From Ruminococcaceae bacterium UBA3220 (GTDB lineage Bacteria > Bacillota > Clostridia > Oscillospirales > Acutalibacteraceae): a stretch of DNA of 6,918 nt. A program made the position numbers and the translations under genes. The stretch covers positions 1 through 6,918 of the forward strand of contig DEWC01000025.1 in assembly GCA_002363095.1 (NCBI GenBank), given 5' to 3'. Every line of letters starts with the position of its first letter. The stretch's first letter is position 1. The notes under the pieces were generated by a model that ran no database searches, had not been told where the DNA came from, and saw only the letters and a list, made by a program, of their open reading frames with translations. Positions 1 to 5,827 of this stretch are shown here, in pieces.

Positions 1-1967
1 TTACAATAAAGCTGCGGCTCAATTTCAGGCAATAGGTCAAAATCCTTAATTTCGAGGTCGCTGTGTACTTGTTTCATTATATCGTTCCAGACACGCGCGG
101 CAGCAGCCTGGTTATAAATGGTACCGTTATGGTCAAAACCGTACCAAACAGAGCCGACATAATACGGTGTGCCTGCGACCATCCAAAGGTCATTTGACTC
201 CTGGGATGTTCCGGTTTTAGCATAAGCTTTCATTTTGCTGTAATTTCTGATTCCCCCGCCGGTACCGTTTGCGCCGTAAACAACATTTTGGAGAAGTTTA
301 TTCATTATGAAGGAGGTTGAAGGCTTAATTGCCTGAATATATTTTCCGCTTTTCAGAAAAATATCCCCGTTCGGCTTTTCAACCTTAAAGTAAGTTTTGG
401 GTGCATAGTATCTTCCGCCGTTACCGAAAACCGCATACGCAGCAGCAGATTCCTCACTTGTAATACCGTATGAACAACCTCCAAGCGCTAACGCCGCAAG
501 ATTTTTATCATCGGATGTCAGATGTTTAAGTCCCAACTTTTTGGTCAAAAATGTATATGACTTATCTACGCCCAATTCATTAAGAATGTGACAAGGAATT
601 GTATTAGCCGATTTCTGAACTGCCATAATTATTGACATATTTCCTATATATCTTCCGTACCATTCTTTAGGGCCCGGCTTGCCGTCGGCATAATACTTAT
701 CAAGCGGTTTATCTTCGGCTATGCTTGAATAATAAATTGTGCCGGTATCAATCGCAGGTGCGTAAACGCCGATTGGTTTCATTGTTGAACCGGGCTGCCT
801 CGGCGCAGAAATCGCGCGGTTGAGCGAACGGTTGACAGTCTTCTTCCCTACTCCGCCGACAATTCCTACAATATGACCCTCATAATCCATTATCGTCATT
901 GAAGATTGAACATTCTCGCCGGAACGCTTTTGGCTGAAATATCTTGATGTGTTTTCGTAAACGCCCTCCATAGTTGCTTGAATTTTTTTATCCATGGTTG
1001 CATAAATTTTATAGCCGCCATTATAAAGCATAGCGGAAGCAACTTCACGATTACAGTTACGCTCTTTTGAAATGTCATCAATCAAATTTTCGATTAAAGC
1101 ATCTATAAAATAGTTGTAAACCGGTATCTCAAAGCGGTTTTTTTGAGTATTATCAACGGAAACCTCAGCGTCATAAGCCGCCGAATACTCATCATATGTA
1201 ATATAACCCTGCTCGAACATTTTATCAAGAACAAGACGGCGTCTTGAAAGATTAACATTAGGATGCGAAATCGGATTATATGCCGACGGATTCTTTGTGA
1301 TTGCGGCAAGAGAAGCGCACTCCTCAAGCGAGAGTTTGTTAACATCCTTATTAAAATAATAGTTTGCCGCAACCTGCACACCGCAAATCCCGTTTCCGAG
1401 AGAAATTGTATTTAGATAAGCCTCGAGAATTTTATCTTTATCCATCATTTTTTCAATGGATAATGCTCTGATTATTTCCCGGAATTTTCTTGAAGCAACC
1501 TGTTCATTGTCTGAGGTTACATTCTTTATTAACTGCTGTGTAAGCGTAGAACCGCCCTGCTCACCTTTAAGTATGTCAACACTCGGAATCCAGTTAAGAA
1601 ACGCCGCACCTGTACGCTTCCAGTCGACTCCGGAATGTATGTAAAAGTTCTGGTCTTCTATCGCTATGAAAGCGTTTTGGAGTGTTTTCGGGATTTTATC
1701 ACGCGGGACCCAAATACGATTCTCTTCACCATGCAAACGGCAATATTCACCCCATTCGCCGTTTTCCTCCTGAACATAGACAACTGAAGTTAGATTAACT
1801 TCCATATTGTCTATTATACTTACAATATCTTTGCAGTCAAAAAAGTCTAAGTTTATAACTTTTAAGCCACTCTTTGTAATAATACCGGTAACAGCGAGCG
1901 AAGAAACGACAATAATAAGCGACAAAACGATGCAAACATTTTTAAAAAATCTGTCCATCCTGTCCAT
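1..1967 (-). CDS. Class A penicillin-binding protein (bifunctional transglycosylase/transpeptidase), 3' end outside window
   Basis: Polymerises lipid II into glycan strands and cross-links the peptides on the outer face of the cytoplasmic membrane. I translated the whole frame: it is open from ATG 1967 to the left edge, 655 codons, so the C-terminus is missing but there is no frameshift. Residues 1-10 are short and charged, followed by one membrane anchor at about 11-31. The GT51 domain follows, with EDQNFYIHSG at 104-113 (catalytic Glu104), GGSTLTQQL at 138-146, and the Arg-Lys...ILEAYLN block at 160-186. A linker leads to the transpeptidase domain, with the nucleophile motif STMK (Ser394, Lys397), SAN at 453-455 and KTGT at 580-583; all three motifs are intact. 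GGAGGTG at 1979-1973 lies 7 bases (counted from GGAGG) before ATG 1967, which favours this start over the in-frame ATG at 1958. The family is PBP1a/PonA-like; the exact subgroup cannot be fixed without the C-terminal tail. Confidence 0.96.
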   Translation of the reverse strand, partial: MDRMDRFFKNVCIVLSLIIVVSSLAVTGIITKSGLKVINLDFFDCKDIVSIIDNMEVNLTSVVYVQEENGEWGEYCRLHGEENRIWVPRDKIPKTLQNAFIAIEDQNFYIHSGVDWKRTGAAFLNWIPSVDILKGEQGGSTLTQQLIKNVTSDNEQVASRKFREIIRALSIEKMMDKDKILEAYLNTISLGNGICGVQVAANYYFNKDVNKLSLEECASLAAITKNPSAYNPISHPNVNLSRRRLVLDKMFEQGYITYDEYSAAYDAEVSVDNTQKNRFEIPVYNYFIDALIENLIDDISKERNCNREVASAMLYNGGYKIYATMDKKIQATMEGVYENTSRYFSQKRSGENVQSSMTIMDYEGHIVGIVGGVGKKTVNRSLNRAISAPRQPGSTMKPIGVYAPAIDTGTIYYSSIAEDKPLDKYYADGKPGPKEWYGRYIGNMSIIMAVQKSANTIPCHILNELGVDKSYTFLTKKLGLKHLTSDDKNLAALALGGCSYGITSEESAAAYAVFGNGGRYYAPKTYFKVEKPNGDIFLKSGKYIQAIKPSTSFIMNKLLQNVVYGANGTGGGIRNYSKMKAYAKTGTSQESNDLWMVAGTPYYVGSVWYGFDHNGTIYNQAAAARVWNDIMKQVHSDLEIKDFDLLPEIEPQLYC

Positions 1968-2018
1968 GTCGTCACCTCCGATTTAACACTTGACAGTAGA
2001 ATGCAATTTAATATAATA

Positions 2019-2046
2019 ATTATATCATAAAAAATATAAATTTCAA
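2019..2046 (-). promoter_or_regulatory. Putative housekeeping promoter of the PBP gene
   Basis: On the minus strand TTGAAA (2046-2041) is separated by 16 bases from a perfect TATAAT (2024-2019). This fits a SigA-type promoter. The start of transcription would fall near 2012, giving a leader of about 45 bases before ATG 1967. The region is very AT-rich, so chance matches are possible, but the two boxes together with sensible spacing make it the best candidate. Confidence 0.6.
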
Positions 2047-2079
2047 TCGATTATTAATAATTTATACATATTTTAAAGT

Positions 2080-2085
2080 TATAAT
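2080..2085 (+). promoter_or_regulatory. Possible -10 box for the ABC transporter gene
   Basis: A perfect TATAAT sits on the plus strand 60 bases before the ABC start codon, but no good -35 hexamer lies 16-18 bases upstream of it. The gene may therefore need an activator or use another promoter. A second, poorer -10 (TATAAA, 2116-2121) lies closer to the gene. I see no convincing operator dyad in 2050-2135. Confidence 0.3.
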
Positions 2086-2135
2086 ATTCGAATAAGTTTA
2101 CTGACCAATTACTTGTATAAATATTTTAATCAAAC

Positions 2136-2140
2136 GGAGG
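2136..2140 (+). promoter_or_regulatory. Ribosome binding site that fixes the ABC transporter start
   Basis: GGAGG lies 5 bases before ATG 2146. The frame can be extended upstream to a TTG at 2113, but that codon has no purine-rich site before it and the family-typical N-terminus (LKLEGISKIY) begins directly after the ATG, so 2146 is the real start. Confidence 0.85.
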
Positions 2141-2145
2141 ATTGT

Positions 2146-4755
2146 ATGCTTAAGTTAGAAGGAATCAGCAAGATTTATAAATCCGGCGAAGCTGATGTCG
2201 TTGCTTTAAATGATGTTAATATATCGTTTAGAAGCAATGAATTTGTGTCGATTTTGGGTCCATCCGGATGCGGAAAGACAACTATGCTTAATATAATCGG
2301 AGGGTTAGACAGATATTCAAGCGGAGATTTATCAATAAAAGGCCGCTCCACGAAAGGATACAAAAGTTCAGATTGGGATGCTTACCGAAATCATTCAATA
2401 GGGTTTATTTTTCAAAGTTACAACCTTATCCCCCACCAAACGGTTCTTCAAAATGTTGAACTCGCATTAACTATCTCAGGAGTTTCATCCAAAAAGCGAA
2501 AACAAATGGCCATTGACGCGCTTAAAGAAGTCGGGCTTGAAGAACATATTAACAAGCGACCGAATCAGTTGTCCGGCGGTCAGATGCAGAGAGTTGCAAT
2601 TGCTCGGGCGCTTATCAACAATCCCGAAATCGTTTTGGCGGATGAGCCTACCGGTGCGTTAGACAGTAAGTCAAGCATTCAAATAATGGATATACTCAAA
2701 AAAATCGCTAATGACCGTCTTGTTATCATGGTTACGCATAACCCTGATTTAGCAAGCGAATATTCGACCCGTATCGTCAAATTGTTTGACGGAAAAATAG
2801 TTGATGATACTAATCCTTTTGACGGTCAAAAGTCGTCCGACAGTGAAGAATCTCAAAAAAAGAAAACAAAAGGCGCTTCAATGTCCTTCTTTACAGCGGT
2901 AGCGCTATCGCTTAATAACCTATTCACAAAAAAGACAAGAACCATTCTTACCTCTTTTGCAGGCTCTATCGGAATAATAGGTATTTCTCTTATTCTATCT
3001 ATGCAAAACGGCGTTGAGGCATATATAACGCGTGTTGAGGAAGATACTTTGTCAAGCTATCCAATAGTTGTTGAGGAAACGAACACCGATTTCAGCGATA
3101 CCATTACCACTCTTATGGGTGAAAAGGAAATTAAACATAGCATTGACGACAAAAAAGTGTACTCAAATGATATTATTTCAAAAATGATGACAGGTGCCCT
3201 TAACGGTACAAAAAAGAACGATTTAACTGCATTTAAATCATATATCGAAAAAAATAAAAACAAAATTAAAGGCTACACCAGTGATATTAAGTACTCTTAT
3301 AAGACCGTTATGAATATCTACAACACTAACGGATATAAAGTTAATCCAAACAACCTGTTTGATGCCTCCCCTATGGGCTCTGGCGCTAGCCAAAGTAACT
3401 CTATTGGTTCCGGCTCTTCGAACGGTATGAGTAATATGGCGGTATGGACAGAGCTTATAGATAACAAAGACCTGCTCGAAAAGCAATATGAAATATACGG
3501 TAAAATGCCGACAAATTATGATGAGATTGTTTTAATTGTTGATAAAAACAATGAAATCAGCGACTATACGCTTTATACGTTAGGATTAAAAGATATAGAT
3601 GACTTTCGAAAAATTGCCGAAAAGGCGAAGAGCGGAGAAAAGTTAGATGACCCGAAGCAAACTATATACAAATACAACGACCTGATTGGTATGGAGTTCA
3701 AACTGCTCCTTAATTCGGATATGTATGTTAAGAACGAAAACGGAACATATTCCGACCAAAGCGCTTACCAGCCCTACATCAATCAAAAACTTGATGATGC
3801 AATATCGCTTAAGATCGTCGGAATATTCAAACCCTCTAAGGACAACAAAACCTCGAGAAATTTCGGAAAAATCGGATACACAGGCGCTCTTATGAAGACA
3901 CTTATCGAGAAAAATAATGCCAGTGAAATTGTAAAGTATCAAAAAGAAAATCCCGAAATTGACATTTTTACAGGTCTTAAATTTAAATCAATAACCGACT
4001 ATACAGTTGATGATATAATTGAATATGTAAGGGTTAACACCCCTGACAAGATTACTGATACAATGCAGTATATAGCAATGCAACGCCAACAAGGTGTGCC
4101 TGATCAGGAAATTGTAAAGACGCTTGGAAGCAACATTGAAACTTCATCTTACGAAGATAATTTGCTTAAAATGGGCGTTTCCGACCTTGATATGCCTTCG
4201 TCAATTAGTTTTTATCCGAAGGATTTTCAGTCGAAAGACAAAATTAACGATTTTATAGAAACCTATAATAAAAGCAAAGCGAAGGATGAAAAAATCGAAT
4301 ATACCGATTATGTCGGCTTGCTTATGTCAGGCGTAACAACAATTATAAACGCAATCTCATATATTCTTATCGCCTTTGTCAGTGTATCGTTGATTGTTTC
4401 CTCCATTATGATTGGAATTATAACTTATATATCTGTTCTTGAAAGAACAAAAGAAATCGGAATTCTTCGTGCCATGGGCGCTTCAAAGCGGAATATATCT
4501 AACGTATTCAATGCCGAAACACTTATAATCGGTCTTGTCTCGGGACTTATGGGCATAGGCATAACAATACTGCTATTGATTCCCATAAATTTTGTTATTA
4601 AATCCTTAACCTCAATCGGCGGTTTGGCAGTTCTTCCCTTCGGCGGCGCCGTTGCGTTAATTGTGATAAGCGTTCTTCTAACTGTAATTTCAGGACTTAT
4701 TCCATCTAGTATCGCAGCTAAGAAAGACCCGGTTATTGCACTTCGAACTGAATAG
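2146..4755 (+). CDS. Fused ABC transporter ATPase/FtsX-family permease, MacB-like architecture
   Basis: One 869-residue polypeptide carries both halves of an ABC transporter. The ATPase domain (about 1-225) has an aromatic A-loop Tyr11, Walker A GPSGCGKTT at 38-46, Q-loop Gln90, signature LSGGQ at 142-146, Walker B IVLADE at 162-167, D-loop GALD ending at 173 and switch His198; all catalytic residues are present. A charged Lys/Ser linker (about 229-243) leads to the first membrane helix at about 268-288. A very large extracytoplasmic domain spans about 290-726 and contains a Ser/Gly-rich low-complexity stretch at 407-428. Three more helices follow at about 735-765, 792-818 and 830-855. The FtsX hallmark ERTKEIGILRAMGA occupies 766-779, and the chain ends in KDPVIALRTE. 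MacB-type transporters usually act as dimers that transmit force to, or export from, the cell surface; candidate cargoes are peptides or lipoproteins, but nothing here identifies one. No two-component system adjoins it. MacB itself is shorter because its external domain is smaller. Confidence 0.93.
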   Translation: MLKLEGISKIYKSGEADVVALNDVNISFRSNEFVSILGPSGCGKTTMLNIIGGLDRYSSGDLSIKGRSTKGYKSSDWDAYRNHSIGFIFQSYNLIPHQTVLQNVELALTISGVSSKKRKQMAIDALKEVGLEEHINKRPNQLSGGQMQRVAIARALINNPEIVLADEPTGALDSKSSIQIMDILKKIANDRLVIMVTHNPDLASEYSTRIVKLFDGKIVDDTNPFDGQKSSDSEESQKKKTKGASMSFFTAVALSLNNLFTKKTRTILTSFAGSIGIIGISLILSMQNGVEAYITRVEEDTLSSYPIVVEETNTDFSDTITTLMGEKEIKHSIDDKKVYSNDIISKMMTGALNGTKKNDLTAFKSYIEKNKNKIKGYTSDIKYSYKTVMNIYNTNGYKVNPNNLFDASPMGSGASQSNSIGSGSSNGMSNMAVWTELIDNKDLLEKQYEIYGKMPTNYDEIVLIVDKNNEISDYTLYTLGLKDIDDFRKIAEKAKSGEKLDDPKQTIYKYNDLIGMEFKLLLNSDMYVKNENGTYSDQSAYQPYINQKLDDAISLKIVGIFKPSKDNKTSRNFGKIGYTGALMKTLIEKNNASEIVKYQKENPEIDIFTGLKFKSITDYTVDDIIEYVRVNTPDKITDTMQYIAMQRQQGVPDQEIVKTLGSNIETSSYEDNLLKMGVSDLDMPSSISFYPKDFQSKDKINDFIETYNKSKAKDEKIEYTDYVGLLMSGVTTIINAISYILIAFVSVSLIVSSIMIGIITYISVLERTKEIGILRAMGASKRNISNVFNAETLIIGLVSGLMGIGITILLLIPINFVIKSLTSIGGLAVLPFGGAVALIVISVLLTVISGLIPSSIAAKKDPVIALRTE

Positions 4756-4769
4756 TACGGTTAAAAAAT

Positions 4770-4805
4770 CACCCCGCGCTGAAAAATTGCGCAGGGTGTT
4801 TTTTT
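4770..4805. terminator. Bidirectional intrinsic terminator between convergent genes
   Basis: The arms 4770-4779 (CACCCCGCGC) and 4789-4798 (GCGCAGGGTG) form a 10-bp stem with one C-A mismatch and a 9-base loop. On the plus strand seven T (4799-4805) follow the stem, terminating the ABC gene 14 bases after its stop. On the minus strand the run of six A at 4763-4768 becomes a T tract after the stem, terminating the small-gene operon. The last A/T bases of the plus-strand tract overlap the stop codon of the SpoVM-like gene (4804-4806), so the gap to that gene is nearly zero. Confidence 0.88.
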
Positions 4806-4893
4806 ATGTATTGTCAGGCTTTTTCTTAATTCCGAAAATCATTCTCAGTATTCCTGAAAGAACCTTAGGACTTTTAAAAAGTACAACCTTCAT
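4804..4893 (-). CDS. spoVM: SpoVM-like spore morphogenetic peptide, 29 residues
   Basis: Bacillus subtilis SpoVM is a 26-residue amphipathic helix made in the mother cell; it settles on the convex forespore membrane and anchors the coat ATPase SpoIVA. Here ATG 4893 opens a frame of 29 codons ending in TAA at 4806-4804. The peptide begins MKVVLFKSPKVLSGILRM and ends in a lysine-rich tail (KKK at 23-25). Compared with the B. subtilis sequence as I remember it, identical positions without gaps are Lys2, Lys7, Pro9, Lys10, Leu12, Gly14, Ile15, Arg17, Gly21 and Lys25. Pro9 and Ile15 are known to matter for localisation and function. A strong GGAGG at 4905-4901 lies 7 bases before the start. It follows the 47-residue gene by 18 bases and ends in the shared terminator, so the two are probably co-transcribed. 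Transcription by a mother-cell sigma factor would be expected but is not shown by the sequence. Confidence 0.85.
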   Translation of the reverse strand: MKVVLFKSPKVLSGILRMIFGIKKKPDNT

Positions 4894-4911
4894 AAATGCT
4901 CCTCCGAAAAA

Positions 4912-5055
4912 TTATTTGCAGCATGAAATGCCGAGTACAATTACCCATATTGACAAAACTGCCACAAGAAATTTCGGGGGGCAAAAACAACTAATCATAA
5001 GTCCCAAAGCAAAGGTGATTGCAATAATCCCCTTGGTAGAATTTCTTTTTCGCAT
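4912..5055 (-). CDS. Small cysteine-rich two-helix membrane protein, function unknown
   Basis: I do not recognise a named family. ATG 5055 follows GGAGGG (5067-5062) with a 6-base spacer and opens 47 codons ending in TAA 4914-4912. The N-terminus is basic (MRKRNSTK), then come two hydrophobic segments at about 9-24 and 29-45, joined by a short turn with CPPK at 25-28. This predicts a helical hairpin with cytoplasmic N-terminus. Four cysteines stand out: Cys23 and Cys25 around the turn and Cys45-Cys46 just before the terminal Lys47; they could be acylated, bind metal or form disulphides, but none of this is shown. The gene lies directly upstream of the SpoVM-like gene in the same direction, which suggests a sporulation-linked membrane role (inference). 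Coding status rests on the ribosome site, the coherent hydrophobic pattern and the tight pairing with its neighbour. Confidence 0.75.
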   Translation of the reverse strand: MRKRNSTKGIIAITFALGLMISCFCPPKFLVAVLSIWVIVLGISCCK

Positions 5056-5066
5056 TATTCACCCTC

Positions 5067-5087
5067 CGATAATACATTATATTATCG
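5067..5087 (-). promoter_or_regulatory. Perfect inverted repeat over the -10/leader of the small-gene pair
   Basis: The arms CGATAATA (5067-5074) and TATTATCG (5080-5087) are perfect complements around a 5-base centre. On the minus strand a TATAAT (5081-5076) lies inside the repeat, and one arm touches the first base of the GGAGG ribosome site. A matching -35 is weak (GTAACA at 5104-5099, 17-base spacer). The site could be an operator, or a small RNA hairpin if transcription enters from mgtC; AT-rich chance symmetry remains possible. Confidence 0.35.
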
Positions 5088-5109
5088 TAAAGATGAAATG
5101 TTACAATAC

Positions 5110-5814
5110 TTATTCAGGGATTACAAAAGCAACGCCGTCCATTGATTCAATAATCTCTCGCAAATTCCTATAATCGCCGGAGTTTGAAAAAGTAATAAAC
5201 AGCGCAAGATTACCTTTTATGCCGCTTTTGGAATTAACTATTTCAATTAAGACATCCTGGCTCACTTTTGTATGTATATCGTCAAATATTTTTCCCGCAT
5301 ATTTAGGTTCTGATATTTCAGCATAAAGTTTAACCTGCATTTTTCTCTTGCGCTCAAATCTTGTGAGAAAAGCGGCGGTGAAAACACAGGCGATAGTTGC
5401 AAAAAGAGCGCCCCAATAAAAACCGTATCCGATGGCGATACCAATGGTCGCAGTTGTCCACATACCTGCGGCGGTGGTAAGACCCGTAATCATATTTGAA
5501 TTTTTAACAATTATCATACCGGCGCCTAAGAAACCGATACCGGAAATAACCTGAGCGGCAATACGGAATACATCGCCCCTGAAATCACCCGAGTATATGC
5601 CTAAATATATTCCCGAAAGGGATGCGATACAAGAACCGATACAAACAAGAATATGGGTACGAAGACCGGCCGCACTGCCGTGCTTACCTCGTTCATAACC
5701 AATTAGTCCTCCGGCAAAAACAGCGAAAATAAATCTGATTAAAACAGTATAATACCTTAATTCGCAGTTGTGAGGCTGAAGCAAAGTATTCAGAATGTGA
5801 TAAAAATCAAACAT
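5110..5814 (-). CDS. MgtC/SapB-family integral membrane protein
   Basis: A 234-residue inner-membrane protein of the MgtC/SapB family, whose best-studied members are linked to growth in low magnesium and to control of membrane ATPases; the biochemical role of most Gram-positive members is unsettled. The sequence has about five hydrophobic helices (roughly 23-40, 54-74, 87-103, 112-130, 132-150). It carries the family signatures GGLIGYERGKHG at 35-46 with Glu41-Arg42, GLRTH at 50-54, SGIGFLGAGMI at 91-101 and GLTTAAGMWTTA at 111-122. A soluble C-terminal domain from about 160 to the end has the alternating pattern expected of the ACT-like domain found in longer MgtC proteins. ATG 5814 is preceded by AAGGGGA (5828-5822) at 7 bases, and this site overlaps the stop codon of the upstream clp gene, so co-transcription and possibly translational coupling are likely. 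Substrate and magnesium response cannot be read from this sequence. Confidence 0.92.
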   Translation of the reverse strand: MFDFYHILNTLLQPHNCELRYYTVLIRFIFAVFAGGLIGYERGKHGSAAGLRTHILVCIGSCIASLSGIYLGIYSGDFRGDVFRIAAQVISGIGFLGAGMIIVKNSNMITGLTTAAGMWTTATIGIAIGYGFYWGALFATIACVFTAAFLTRFERKRKMQVKLYAEISEPKYAGKIFDDIHTKVSQDVLIEIVNSKSGIKGNLALFITFSNSGDYRNLREIIESMDGVAFVIPE

Positions 5815-5827
5815 ATAATTGTCCCCT

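Noticed and set aside
896..1381. Two minus-strand frames suggesting a broken or frameshifted gene on the left
   Set aside because: Both lie in a different frame from the PBP. Codon-by-codon translation shows the PBP frame continuous with all motifs in order, so these are shadows.
2113..2145. Upstream TTG start adding 11 residues to the ABC protein
   Set aside because: There is no ribosome site before the TTG, while GGAGG lies 5 bases before ATG 2146, where the family N-terminus begins.
3238..3942. Minus-strand frames opposite the ABC external domain
   Set aside because: They lack ribosome sites and family features, and lie antisense to a gene with an intact, recognisable frame.
5068..5112. 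A SigE-type mother-cell promoter before the small-gene pair
   Set aside because: I looked for ATA-type -35 and CATA-type -10 elements on the minus strand and found only partial, poorly spaced matches, so I do not call one.
4736..5173. Plus-strand frame of 145 codons downstream of the ABC gene
   Set aside because: It starts at a TTG inside the ABC gene, runs through the terminator hairpin and is antisense to three better supported minus-strand genes; the product shows no family pattern.
5262..5444. 60-codon minus-strand frame inside the mgtC gene
   Set aside because: It is an out-of-frame shadow of MgtC on the same strand, with no ribosome site; the MgtC signatures lie in the other frame.
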